Assembly: GCA_964058845.1 (NCBI GenBank)
Contig: CAXKVR010000107.1
Location: forward strand, 216,114 to 280,113
DNA length: 64,000 nt
Reading direction: 5' to 3'
Source of the DNA: Carex sylvatica
Lineage: Eukaryota; Streptophyta; Magnoliopsida; Poales; Cyperaceae
A program made the translations under genes and the position numbers. The notes under the pieces were generated by a model. That model saw nothing but the letters and a program-made list of their open reading frames with translations, was not told where the DNA came from and did no database searches. Below are positions 45,990-57,499 of this stretch, in pieces; positions within the stretch are counted from its first letter, which is position 1; the number at the start of each line of letters is the position of its first letter.

Positions 45990-46145
45990 CCTAAGGTAAC
46001 AAAAAATTTGAGTTTCAATCCAGACCATCTGATCTGCTTTAGCACGAATATTAAAGGGGGTCGTGCATTCCAACACAGACTGAATTGGTACAGATTCTGA
46101 TTGGACAGTCCGGGTCAAAACTCAAAATTTGAGTTACTTCAAAGG
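45990..46145. mobile_element. short MITE, CTAAGGTAAC family
   Basis: CCTAAGGTAACAAAAAATTTGAGTTT at the left is mirrored by AAACTCAAAATTTGAGTTACTTC at the right, about 156 bp. It is related to 40126-40262 by the terminal AAGTAAC word and GACCGT/GGACAGTC interior. Confidence 0.65.
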
Positions 46146-47175
46146 ACCTGAACTCGACATGTATCGGCCCTTGAAGATTATTATTGTTGGTAAAATGGTA
46201 AGTAAAAGGAATGATATTCTGATCCGCTAACGGATCATTTACATGCGCCAATATTCTTTACCTGCCAGGAGGTTTGATTAGATTCCACAATTATTACATC
46301 TCTAGCTTTTTCTACAAAAGATAATTTGGTGCTCATCAAAAGATTTTGATCTTTTTTCAAAATACTAGGAATGATTATGACAATAAAATAAGAATAAAAG
46401 CACTGACCTTCCCCAAGAGTACTGTCTGGTACCAGTACCAAACAAACTTGCATCTCAACCGACCTTTCTAACCTTGATCGGTGCAATGCATAAAATTCCA
46501 TGAAAAGCATCCAAGCCACAGTCTATGTCCATTGAAAATAAACAGATCCTTGGAGGCTCTCTTTAATTAGGTAAAAGACACCCTTGCACATGTTCACTAT
46601 AAATTAGTTCTAATGCCCTGGCCTATTTATGACATTTTGATTAACTAAAAAAAAGCTATAATAAGAAAATAAACCGAAATTTACTTTCTCAGGTAATATA
46701 GATTATCCAAAATTTTAGTCTTGAATACCTTTCTGCATCTTTGGTCTTATCTAGGAGAGTTTTTTTAATACAAGAACAAAGTTTAGTCCAATTTTATAAT
46801 GCTTGTACACCACAGAATCAAGATATTACAAGGAGTCCCATGTGATGCGCTAGTCCAGTCATGTTCTCCTATATCTAAATTAAAACAGATACATGCTAGG
46901 ACAAATATACAATTTGTTCTTAGGGAATCTAACCTCCTATACCTTCACCAAAAATTACCATATTCTCTCACTATCTCACGGCAGTATCTAACAATTATGG
47001 TTATCAGAATAATCACCAACTTCTTTTCTTTAAAACCATCCATAAAACCAACAGAAGTTCATGCATGAGTTAAAACTAAAATCAGAATTACAAGTACAGT
47101 AAACACTCACCAAGATACAAAATCTAAAATCAAAAACAAAAAAGAAAACAGAATCAATTAATTTAACCTAGCAAC
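46146..47175. other. intergenic, downstream of the BTB gene
   Basis: No gene is recognised. The part nearest 47160 is likely the 3' untranslated region of the BTB/POZ gene. Confidence 0.45.
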
Positions 47176-49279
47176 TCATCCCGAATTCTCAACTGCAGTA
47201 ATGCGAAGCCGAGGGGGCTGCTCGGGCTCTCCATTTCGCTTCCAGAAAGCCCTCCGCCACCACACCTCGAAGCCCCTCTGTATATTCGGGCAATCCTCAC
47301 CCGAATTTAGAAACCGATCAAACCATGCCAGTAATATCTCCTGTTGCATCCCTAGCGGCAATGTCAGAATTGTGTTAGATAATCCATCCTCAATTAAGTG
47401 TCTATCGAGCCCTTTGCATGCTCGCCTCATCCATCCAAAATCCTCGTAGAATGGTTCTAGCCAAGTCTTTAGAAGAAGGCATCGGGCCTCTTTTGAGACC
47501 AATACCTGCCCCTTGCCTACACCAACAAATAACCTTGCGGTGACGCGGCTCACCTCGTACCGGTGAATTGCTGGAACTTTTGGATGCAATTCTGCAAGCT
47601 CAGTCTGTGCTGCCCATGCACGCAAAAAGTCATCGGCTATTTGCCGATCTATCAAAATGTCGAGCATCCAGTGGAGATTGTCAGCCTGACGTGCGATACG
47701 CGCTGCCTCAGCGAGATTGGATGCAGCAGCTTGTATAAAGTGATTGTGAAGGAGTTTGATACAGCTGTTGCAAGCGGAATACAGAGATTCTTTGCTCAGG
47801 TCACTGCCCGAGGGACCACCGGTGCCTCTGCTACTATGAGAATTGTTGCTCTCCCTGAGCATTTTTGACACTAAACCCTTCATCTCACGCCTTGCCTTCT
47901 CATCCTTGCCTTCCAACACCACCTGGAGCAGCCGAACTAGAATCTCTTCCCCGCCACTGTTGACATTTCCATTTCCATTTCCATGTCCCATCCCAATTCC
48001 AGATCCATTTGCCTCCTCGGCTGAAAAAGAAGTGGCCACTTCAAGGGAGACTCGCTTCAGCACCTCCCCGGCTCCTGAGTTTTCGAGATGCAGTTGAGTT
48101 AGCAATGTCGCAACCTTTTCATCATCATCTTCAGCCCATGGTGCCGCCTCAAGGTACTCCAGGCACGTCAGTACGCCAGCATCAAACACAATTGCCGCTG
48201 ATACCTACCCAATAGAGGAAAACACACAAATTCGAGTTAATTAAAATGGTATATATATTATAATTGCTTAATGTAATTGATGCTGGTGAATTAAGGTATA
48301 CCTTAAGAATGCCAAGCACTTTTGAGACATCCTCCCTCATCAGTTGCCGACGGAGATCTTTACAATACATGAGGCGAAGAGTCTCGATATAGACCTCAAC
48401 ATCATCACAATCCGAGATCTCTACAATGTGGGGTAGAGATCGCTGCTGTTTTGACCACCGGTCTGACAATTTTGCTGCGAAAAATCGGCTATGCGCAACA
48501 AGTATATGCCGGTGCACATTTAATGAGACTGTAAGCCCATCTTTTGAAGTAAGTGTGAGGCGCACATCGCTTGAATTAGGATCATTGAACTGGTTGCCAG
48601 GACTGCAGTTGCCGAGCAATTCAGCCACGCGATCCTGGAGGATCAATTGTCGGTCCTGCACTCGAGGCGGTCCTGAGGGCATGGAAGGTGGAATCTGATT
48701 GCTGATTCCGGCAGTGGGCCCTCGGGGATGGTATTCTTGCTCATTTGACATCATGTCAAACAGAGTGGGGCTCGACCTGGTCTTGTCCAGCGGCAATGGA
48801 GGCGGTGACATGGGGTTGAGTAAACCAGCATTGAGCGCCGAATTGAACTTGGAGTAACTCGAAGGGTAGTTGGGATAAGCAGGGAAAGACGTGGCGGGTT
48901 GGTGCGGATCCATTGTTGGTGGAGCCCAGCTGCGAGATGGGGACTGAGAGAGAACAGCCGGCGAAGTGTCAGAGATCCCCGGATCGGGTTCAGTCTGAGA
49001 GGGGATCGCAGTCCGATTGTGAGGCAGAGGAGGAGAAGGAGCAGAGAGAGGCGTGCAACACCAGTTGGCGTCGGTGGAGACAATATGAGTGGAATGTAGA
49101 GGCGGAGGCGGCGTCGGGGTGGAGGGAGAGGAGGAAGCTGAGGCGGAGGTGGAGATGACAGTTTCTCGACGTTTGCGGCGCTTGGTTTTGGCGGAGTGGG
49201 AATGAGAGTGAGATTGGGGTTGGGTTGGGGTTTGAGTTTGGGTCTGGGTTTGGGTTTTGAGGTGGGAGGAAGCAGCCAT
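47176..49279 (-). CDS. BTB/POZ domain protein (At1g63850-like)
   Basis: Two exons: 48302-49279 (978 bp, phase 0) and 47176-48204 (1029 bp), separated by a 97-bp intron (donor AAG|GTATAC, acceptor TAG|GTATC), giving 668 residues. BTB/POZ proteins of this plant group are candidate substrate adaptors for CUL3 ubiquitin ligases. The first 150 residues are low-complexity ([15 protein letters not shown], a basic KTKRRKRR patch that could direct the protein to the nucleus, Pro/Ser runs). [20 protein letters not shown] block follows. The BTB fold is about residues 225-325 ([46 protein letters not shown]). The second exon continues [15 protein letters not shown] with an all-helical C-terminal region. 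I chose the ATG at 49279; upstream in frame there is only a GTG. Resemblance to At1g63850 and At2g13690 is from memory of the family. Confidence 0.9.
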
Positions 49280-49354
49280 CGAAGAGAGAGAGAGAGAAGG
49301 GGGTGGAGTGGGAAAGGACAGAGATTCTAGTAATTCCCACCACGCTGCTAAGGT

Positions 49355-49380
49355 CGGAGTTGGAGTTGGAGTTGGAGTTG
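49355..49380. repeat. hexanucleotide repeat GGAGTT in the BTB gene leader
   Basis: Four tandem GGAGTT units, in the presumed 5' untranslated region between the TATA box and the ATG of the BTB gene. Confidence 0.85.
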
Positions 49381-49459
49381 TCGTCTTTTGGGTTAACACT
49401 CAAGAGTAATTGATTGCCTATAAAACGGGGAATCCGATGATTAGTTGCTCGTAATCGCG

Positions 49460-49467
49460 TATTTATA
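49460..49467 (-). promoter_or_regulatory. TATA box of the BTB/POZ gene
   Basis: TATAAATA on the minus strand (context GTGTATAAATACGCG), about 180 bases upstream of the ATG. This allows a leader of about 150 bases. Confidence 0.65.
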
Positions 49468-49520
49468 CACTGCTGTTTCTGTAGCAGAAAACCGGAGCTG
49501 TGAGTGGCCGTGGGCCATGG

Positions 49521-49549
49521 CAGAGAGAGAGAGAGAGAGAGAGAGAGAA
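49521..49549. repeat. GA/CT microsatellite in the BTB promoter
   Basis: About 14 uninterrupted AG dinucleotides, 60-90 bases upstream of the TATA box. A shorter GA run lies at 49283-49295 next to the start codon. GA/CT tracts of this kind are common in plant promoters and can bind BPC-type factors. Confidence 0.8.
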
Positions 49550-50877
49550 GGGGCGGTGTAAGAATTAAGGGTGTCAGTGTCAGGAAGAAGATTAAATGCA
49601 GCGTGGGATAGAGAAAGAGGGAGGAGACTGTTCAGGGATTTGGGAAGCGTACAATAAATACAGACCGTCGGTTTCAATTTAGGTATCTTTTGTCTCGAGG
49701 TGGTTCTCACTTCTCAGCCAGTTTCGGATCCGATCCGATGCATCTCACGTCGTCCGATTTATAATATGAAGATGAGCATCGGATGTCATCTGCGTCCTTC
49801 ATTGAAATCATGTCCAGATTTTAGCTTTGCATTAAACGACAGCAGCCACAGCCCACAGTCAATTCTATGCAGCCGCATCCATCTTGCACAGAAATGTATA
49901 CCATCACGTAATACAAAGACAACGGCATTTTGATTGACTCATAATAGTAAAATCTTTCGTAATTGAGATTTGAGAACTAAAATTAAAAAAATTATTTAGG
50001 ATAATTATTAAACATCCAATGGAGAGCTCCAGTCAGATCAAACTCAAGAGAATTAATATACTTTCTGAGCCTTCTTAGTTACCATAGTTAGATTTATTTT
50101 TACTCTTGTATTCAAATGTAAATGGAAACTGCTATATAAACAACTACAGTGTAATAGGCTAATAGGTGTGACAACGAAATTAATGAAGAGAACATTCTAA
50201 TTTTATCCTTCTTCCTTAAGATACCTTTTAATAATTTAAAAATTGAGATGTCCGGTACAAATTTATCATTTTTTATTTTATAATTCGTATAGGATGCGCT
50301 CTGCAAATGTACAAATTTATTTATTTATTCGAACAAAAAAGATGATAAATCATGAACAAAATATAAAGAAATAAAGATGTCGCGATTTGACAATCAGTTT
50401 AGGCACAGATATTAAAGGAAATTTGAGTTACTCTATAGCCATAGATAGAATCATAGGAAACAATTATTTAGACAAACGATGTTAGTTAACTTAGTTGTAA
50501 CCTTAATATGATAGATGGTTGTGGATTCATTTCTATCATACCCACGGCCACGAGTTGTGTGACCGGTGCGCACAACTTTTAGGTCGGGTTATAACCGTAA
50601 AGAACACGGGTCGATTATTAATTAGAGCAAAAGAGAAGCATGTGAACCGGGGCCTACTTGCACGAATTATTTGGTCTGAATTTTGGAGAAGTGTGCGAGG
50701 CATTTAGCATCGAACCCAAGCAAGGAAATCCGGCCATGTGCGTTCCCTTTCAAATCAGCTTTTCTTCTCTCTTTTTATAATATCTGACGTCGCTTGGAGA
50801 CAATCGCTGGGTCCCGCACCTCTTTATTCAATTAGGATTTAGAACAGCCTCCGACTTTTAATTTAAAATGGTTTCAT
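49550..50877. other. intergenic, no gene seen
   Basis: No coding signal. It includes distal promoter sequence of the BTB gene and AT-rich DNA. A 62-codon frame at 50519 is unsupported. Confidence 0.45.
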
Positions 50878-51312
50878 ATATAGAGAGAGATATGGGTAAC
50901 TTGTTTTGAGAATTAATAAGGGTGTTTAATTTCTCGTTTATATTTTGCTTTTAAAATTTAAATAGTTGTTTTAAATTTTTTAACTTGATTTTTATATTAA
51001 AATATATTTGAAAGTTCAAATTTTATCTTTTTGAATTTTTTTTAATATATGTTTAGAATTTTTGAAAATCAGTGTTTTCCTAAATTTTATTATTATTTTT
51101 ATTTAATAAAAAGTTGTGATTTTTAAAAATTCAAAAAAAAAATAGTAAAAAAAATTCAAAAAATATAAAATTTGATCTCCAAACACATTTTAATATGAAA
51201 ATTATGTTAGAAGATTTGAATTAACTATTTGAACTTTAAAAATAAAATATATAAAGAAAATAAAATATCCTCTTTAATTCCCAAAGCAAGTTAGCCCATC
51301 TCTCTATATATA
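50878..51312. mobile_element. fold-back MITE, GAGAGATGGGCTAACTTG-type ends
   Basis: ATAGAGAGAGATATGGGTAAC...TTTGAGAATTAA at the left matches the inverse of TTAATTCCCAAAGCAAGTTA...CCATCTCTCTATAT at the right. The interior pairs through AAAATATATTTGAAAG and the inverse near 51180. It is about 435 bp and shares TTTGATCTCCAA-CACATTTT with the element at 52870. Confidence 0.75.
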
Positions 51313-51535
51313 TGGAATTAAACTCCTAGTGTAATATAACATTTCGGAAAAAAAAAATGAAGATGACTATATGTGAAGAAGAGCATAAGAAAATTTTTTT
51401 AGGAGCAATCAATTTATTATTTTTCGGCATGATTTTAATGTTATGGTTCAGTTATCAGTACATATTCAAGTATATGATAAAAAATAAGTCATCTTAGATT
51501 GCAGATTCGAAAAATCTGAATGAATATTTCTTGAA

Positions 51536-51557
51536 ATATATATATATATATATATAT
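51536..51557. repeat. TA microsatellite
   Basis: Eleven TA units directly left of the LINE tail. It probably arose from, or was extended by, the LINE poly(A) end. Confidence 0.85.
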
Positions 51558-51895
51558 TTTTTGATAAAGTGGAGAAATCCACCAGTTTTCATTGAAACAA
51601 ATATAAATTCGGTTGGTACCAACTCTAAAAAGAAAGCTAGAAACAACTTACAAAAAGGCATACAACAATGATATGCACAGCAACATATAACATATAGGTA
51701 TTGAAATAAAAAGCATACTCAGAGCAACAAAATCAACATAGAAATAGTAACAACAAAAACATGCTCATAGAGCATCAAAAGCAACAACACATAGCTAAAA
51801 TAAAGAACACTAATCAAATTAGATCAGAGCCATTAATATATCGATACCAAGCATTCCAAATCCATCTTACTAAAAGTAAAAGTAAGCAGTGCATG
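51555..51895 (-). mobile_element. LINE 3' tail (minus strand), truncated
   Basis: Read on the minus strand, the segment starts with GTAAGATGGATTTGGAATGC (coding for RWIWNAWYR-like residues). It then runs through a T/G-rich 3' untranslated region ending GTTTCAATGAAAACTGGTGG and an A-rich end next to a TA run. This pattern fits the end of a plant non-LTR retrotransposon. It is a family-style judgement without a full reverse transcriptase. Confidence 0.45.
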
Positions 51896-52290
51896 ATCAA
51901 ATAAATATTTATCTTAGAGTTGTCACTTTTAATCAATACTTAAAAAGATGCGAAGGAGAGGAAGAGGATGGAGAAACTGGTGAGGCCGGCTGCATCAAAT
52001 GATAGTACCTTGATTTTGCTCTGTTCCGAGACAATTAAGGTAAATTATTTTACTTTTAATTGAGTGTGTTGATTATACTTAGTGGTCAAAAAATAAAGTT
52101 TGACATGGCTACAACATGAAATGATGAATAATATATTTGATTATCAGTTATTACATTATTTTAATTCTATTTTAATAGCTTGCTCTACTACTTTTAGTAA
52201 TGGAATTTGAAACGATGAGATTAACATATTTTATCCAGATTATTCAAAGAAAAATGAAATTATATTAGCAAAAAAAATATTATATCATTG
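51896..52290. other. intergenic, no gene seen
   Basis: AT-rich. A GAGGAAGAGGATGGAGAAAC patch near 51950 is the only GC-richer part. Nothing assignable. Confidence 0.4.
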
Positions 52291-52515
52291 TAGGTAGAGA
52301 CAGAACCAGACTTTCAAATTATAAATGTCAAACAAAAATTAGGAGCTAAATACTAATCATATAAATTTTTTCATACTGAATAGAAATTAATTTCACATTA
52401 TTCATAAGATTTTCCTCTAAACTATATAAAAATTTATATATAGATAACAAAAAAATTGAAAATTATTAAGGTCAATTGACTCTATTCACCACATATTGGT
52501 CTGTCCCTGGTCGTA
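52291..52515. mobile_element. MITE related to the 34462 hAT MITE
   Basis: GTAGAGACAGAACCAGAC at the left is mirrored by GGTCTGTCCCTGG at the right. The body contains AAGGTCAATTGACTCTATTCACC, similar to the GGTCAATTAAACCCC part of 34462-34658. The target duplication is not clear. Confidence 0.55.
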
Positions 52516-52869
52516 GGTGCGTGAAGTTGTGTTAGAACAATTTTAAATAAAAAATCGACAGCTGCAAAGTAAACTAAAAAAAATTTACTAAATAATTAGA
52601 ATTTTGTTATCTGGATAATATACTATTTGAAGTGTATTCTGCAAAGTAAGAAAGTAACAGAATGTTGATGCACATTTTGTCATTTATCAAACACTAGAAT
52701 TTGAAACATTGTACGTATAATAAATTTTAATTGCATAAATATAATACATAACAAACTGATATCAATGAACTTTTTTAATATTTATATATTTTGAAATTAA
52801 TTGTAGAAGTATTATAAAAATTATTAAGATAATTGCTATCATATATATAGAGAGAGAGAGAGAGATGGA

Positions 52870-53220
52870 CTTGGGTGAGCCATGGCTCATCAAGCGTTTG
52901 TACTCCACACCGTATTTTTATTTAAAAAGTTCAAACGACCGATCCGAACCGTTAGATGTGATCTCTATATTGAAATGTGCTTGGAGACCAAATTTTACAT
53001 TTTTTGAAATTTGTTTACTATTTATTAAGGATTTTTAAAAATTACTGTTTTGCTGTGAACAGTTTTAAAAAATGCTTAATAAATAGTAAAAAAATTTCAA
53101 AAAATATAAAATTTGATCTCCAAGCACATTTCAAAATGGAGAACAAGATGAACGGTTCGGATCAATTATTTGAATTTTGAAAATAACTAAAACGGATCAT
53201 GACTTATTTTAGTCCAACTT
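52870..53220. mobile_element. fold-back MITE
   Basis: The arms pair around a centre near 53045: GAAATGTGCTTGGAGACCAAATTTTA (52974) against TTTGATCTCCAAGCACATTTC (53112), and GATCCGAACCGTT (52940) against AACGGTTCGGATC (53151). The last pair is perfect over 13 bases. It is about 350 bp. Confidence 0.8.
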
Positions 53221-54688
53221 TAACTTTATGTATATATCTAGTTTCTATTTGCTTTATCATGTCTTCAACCAATTATCTAAAAACAAAACAAGACTGTTCC
53301 GTGGAAATGATTTCTCACGGGTTGACAACTCAAAAGCATCTAAGAAATTTATGTGGGTCACGCTGACGCATACCTAATCCTTCTAAAAACAAAGAAAAAC
53401 AAAAAGTGCGACAACAGTAACCCACCGCCACACTGGTTCCCTCAACGAGCACATCTCGGCACTTGACAATGAACTGAAAAAATAAGAACAGTTTTCCTGA
53501 CTATTTAGGCTGAAATTTTATTATGCTACTATTCAGGAGAGAGTCAGATTTCAAATTAGAGAAGTCAATTATATACAATTTTTCTTAGGAGAATGAGATC
53601 AATTCTATAATTTGTTGTTATTATGCTCTATATATATTAAAGAAAATCATGCATAATGTAGATCTCAAATGATTTAACATATTCTATATGAGACAATCAA
53701 CTTGAACTGGATAGTTTGATAGTTTGTGATGAATCACCAAACGGTGGCGCAAACAAACAGATCCAATTAAATTAATTGCGTTAAGCAAATGACATCCACA
53801 AAAATAATAATAATGTGAGTTCCTATATTTTTTTTTGTACGCATGAACTTGAAAACAGATTAGTAGATTGCTTCTGTAGACCGGTGGAGAGATTAGGATA
53901 CTAAGGTCCAGGTCCAGCCCAACAGTTCACAAGGAAGGGATGAGCAAAGCCTAGCTATATGATTCATATTGAAGACCTATGCTTACCCTGCTTTTCTTTA
54001 ATTGGGCCGTAATCAACACCAAAAGCTGAATCCGACTCTTTCTAAATCCACCATACAGCTGTCCAAATTGAAACTTATCAATCAAGTCGTTAACCCTCTA
54101 AAAAGTCTTAATACGCATGCATATCAATGGTCCTGGTCTTGTGGTACCTCAAAAAAAAAGAGAGTAGAGATCAAGCTCCAACAATTGGTCTCGTACAACG
54201 TAACTACCGTTCTATTCTATTCCATGATCGAGCAAACGGAAATTATATATACAGGAGAGAATGGCAGAAAACTGTCCCTTTATTTTACTACTTTATTATT
54301 ATATAATGATGAATTATCGATTCCGATTTAGTGAATAAGACAGTACCTTTTTATGTGAATTATTACAGATTTATAATCCGATTGAAAAATTCTTATAAAC
54401 TTTATGATGATCATGTGTTGCAGTCTCTATTCACAAGTTGCATGCACAGTTTCTCTTACAATGGGGTAGGGAAAACAGCGGCTAAATTAAGCATTTGTGT
54501 TTTTCTATTGATTAGCTTCAATGGAACTACTTCTCTCTTTTTTTTTTCGTTTTTTTTTTTTGAATAAAAGTTGGATATCAAACCATCTCACTTTTTAATA
54601 TTCAAAAAAACATTTTATCGGATACGAACTCGCAAGACATAGTAAGTAAGCTCTCTTATGAATTCAAACGTGAACCTCTTTGTTTAAG
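53221..54688. other. intergenic, no gene seen
   Basis: AT-rich. A 109-codon frame at 54002-54331 and a 78-codon frame after it contain no recognisable domain. T-runs near 54540-54560 resemble a reverse poly(A) end. Confidence 0.45.
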
Positions 54689-55003
54689 AGGGTCGGATGA
54701 CAGGAATATATATGATGTTATTGATGAGGCAGCTGAATTACTGTCTCCTGATTGGTCTTTACTTAATACTAGCTCCTCTTCTACTAGTGTGATTGATGTT
54801 AGTGATATTAGAAAATTAGTTTGATTACATTTTTCTGGTATGTTACTATATTTTGTAGATGATAGATACTAGTTGGTTGATGTTTTATTAGTTCGATGTA
54901 TTTGAATATTCGGTGCTATGTATTATTTTATGTATTATTTTTGTGTGAACTATGTTGTTTCGTAATGAAATATGTGAAAAATTCACTTTTGCCAAAAAAA
55001 AAT
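54689..55003 (+). mobile_element. 5'-truncated LINE 3' end with poly(A)
   Basis: Coding remains DRNIYDVIDEAAELLSPDW...SSSTSVIDVSDIRKLV end at a TGA. A 3' region finishing AAATTCACTTTTGCC and A9 (54994-55002) follows, a typical plant LINE tail. Upstream sequence is unrelated, as expected from 5' truncation. Confidence 0.6.
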
Positions 55004-55909
55004 ATTCACAATTTTTTTTTTTTCGAATTTTGAATATGCAATATCTCACACATAAAATATAACTTTTTCCCACTAAATTAAAGGATGATTCTCTTGAACT
55101 TCAATTTTTTTTTACCAATTCAATACTTGTTTAGGTAGTTTTCGACTCGATTGTTTGCTTGCTAGTTATATATGAGGAAAAATTTCGTTTCTGAGCTCCA
55201 CTTTCATTTTTCTTTTATAGAAAAAAAAAAAACGAATTGTCATGAAATAAAATGATTTTTTTTTTTTCCTTCAGAAGTAATTGGATCAAACGATTAATTC
55301 GGTTCAGATCGAGAGATGACCGAATTAATAGTTCAATCCATTATTTGTCACATCTTAATTTACATGACAGACAATATTAAAAATTCAAGAGAGAGTGATC
55401 AAAACATTACTTGGGTCCCCCATAGAATTTCAAAATATGGACCCAAAACTCATTCATTTTGAAATCTATTTACACAATCTAGATTTTTTTAAAATAACTT
55501 AAGGTGGGGCAGTGACTGAACCACTAATTCAATCTAGAGGTGGACTGTACCATTGATTTAGTCCAGAGATAGGTTTGCTGAGCAACATACAATGGTACAG
55601 TCCACCTCTATATCAGATTATGACTATGACGTATTTATTTGGGTATTTATTTGTATTACTAATATGTCATAATCATCAAATACTCAAATAAATACCCAAA
55701 TTTAGTAATACAAATAAATAATACTGATGATAGAAAAGTTTGATTAACAAATAACGAGACATTCATAATTTGAAATCAGATTGCAATCAACAGTTCAAAT
55801 TAATCCATGATGGAGTTGGAATTCTATTAGAACGTACAATCAATTATTTAGTTGGAATTCTATTAGAACGTACAATCAAATAATAATTGATTTCATATTT
55901 TTTAGCAAA
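55004..55909. other. intergenic with small hairpins and a direct repeat
   Basis: It contains a perfect 20-base inverted repeat (55536-55555 and 55590-55609, AGAGGTGGACTGTACCATTG, 34-base loop). A tandem 38-base repeat built on TTGGAATTCTATTAGAACGT begins near 55815 and 55852. No gene was found. Confidence 0.6.
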
Positions 55910-56272
55910 GCTAGGGTATGTGGTGCTCACCAAAGATATCAAAGAATTTGGCAAACATTACTCCAAATCTATCATATTGACAAATGAGACAAATCAAACA
56001 GTTAAAGCTGATCTACTTAATGAGTGAATGATGCGTGTACATTCAAAATTTAGAAATTTCTGAATTTACTTAGTACAAAGTCAAGTGGTAAAAAATATGA
56101 CTTTGTACATGAAAATAAATGAAGCTTTACAAGTTATTTTAATACATTAATTTTTATGAAGTAGATCAGTTTCAACTGTTTAGATTTGTCTCATTTAAAA
56201 TTAATACGATAGATTTTAAAATTACGCTCACCAAATCTTTTGATGAGCACAACACAATCTAGCTTTACTCAT
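55910..56272. mobile_element. fold-back MITE, GGTGCTCACCAA family, copy 2
   Basis: The outer ends GCTAGGGTATGTGGTGCTC and the inverse of GAGCACAACACAATCTAGC pair. Inner pairing includes AAATCTATCATATTGAC against the inverse of TTAATACGATAGATTTT. It shares TTAGTACAAAGTCAAGTG and the terminal GCTCACCA word with 43728-44163. Confidence 0.75.
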
Positions 56273-56610
56273 AATTTTTATCAAAATAATTAATTTATTC
56301 TCATTTTTTTCTATTTTGGTTTTTTTTCCTTTTATTTAGAAAGTATATATGTTGTTATTCTTTGAGAATAATAAGGATCTGTTATTTACATTGAGATTTA
56401 TGTATGAAAAATATACTATTTTCGTATAATTTTTTTTTAAACGGTTGAGATCGGAATAATAGATTCATAAGTTTTATTTTCTTTTATTTATCTCCGCGTT
56501 GAGAAAGAGAGTAAGATGTTTTTATATACATAGGGGATTTAAAAAAAATAATATAATTTGTTATAAAATATTCAACAGAACCAGCCCACTCTGTGTTGGA
56601 TTTAGAAGAA
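56273..56610. other. intergenic, no gene seen
   Basis: AT-rich sequence between the MITE and the third MULE. The frame that opens here continues into the MULE TIR and is not supported. Confidence 0.4.
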
Positions 56611-57039
56611 TAGCCTCCACCAATCCTACGATCTTCTACACCGATCCTATGAATCGGTGGAGCAGTTTTCGTCCCATTTTCACACTAGCTGATCACCTGC
56701 CACATAAAATTTGGTATTTTGCTCCACCGATCGCTTGGTTTCAAAATCCACCCCGACGGGTCTTTTTCTTCCTCTTTTCTCTTCTTCCTTCCCAGCTGAA
56801 CTCTTTTTCTCTCTTTCTCTTTTTCTCTTTTTTTTTCCCATTTTTTTTATCCTCTCAATATACTAAATCATTTCTCAATCCAATTGTTTCAAAATTTCTA
56901 GATCGTTTAAGAGATTTGGAAACTCTTCAGACCTATAATTTTGACAATGTAAATATTCCTATTTTTATAATTTTTTATTTTAGCCGAATTTAATGAATAA
57001 CTAATTTAATTTAGTTTGTTTAGTATATTTAGATTGTTT

Positions 57040-57260
57040 TTGTGAAATGTAGTGTTAAATTAGTATTTGGTGTAATTTAGTGGTAATGTAGTATTAATTT
57101 AGTGTAATTTGGTGTTAATTTACAGTTGATTTGATGTTAATTTAGTGTAATGTAGTGCTAATGTAGTGTTAATTTAGTGCAATTTAGTATATATATGTAT
57201 TATTAATTTAGTGTTAATTTAGTGTAATTTAGTATATATGTAGTATAAATTAAGTGCTCA
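57040..57260 (+). repeat. degenerate GTTAATTTAGTGTAATTTAG repeat in the PMD leader
   Basis: About a dozen units of TAGTGTTAATT/TTTAGTGTAAT, irregular. It lies between the left TIR and the PMD start, as do the minisatellites in the other two MULEs. Confidence 0.75.
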
Positions 57261-57499
57261 TGTATTATAATTTGTGCAAAATTAGATAAATGTGTAAATG
57301 TGTAAAATTAGATAAAATTATAAATGTATATAATTAGTAATATGTAGTATATATTTGTGTAGTTAAGTGTTCATGAAGTTTATTATTAAAATCAAAATTA
57401 GATGATATGTTGTTTACATATAGTTAAATTTTGATTATTGTAGCCATATGGTTGAAAAAAAGTTTGTTTATATAATTATTTGTTTATCTAACAGAGTCA

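Noticed and set aside
47201..49158. Plus-strand frames across the BTB/POZ gene
   Set aside because: Antisense shadows of a conserved minus-strand gene.
53221..54688. Open frame of 109 codons at 54002 as a gene
   Set aside because: No domain, no homologue recognised, and composition like the surrounding intergenic DNA.
56499..56993. 164-codon frame at the left end of the third MULE
   Set aside because: It crosses the TIR boundary and a CT-rich tract and shows no domain.
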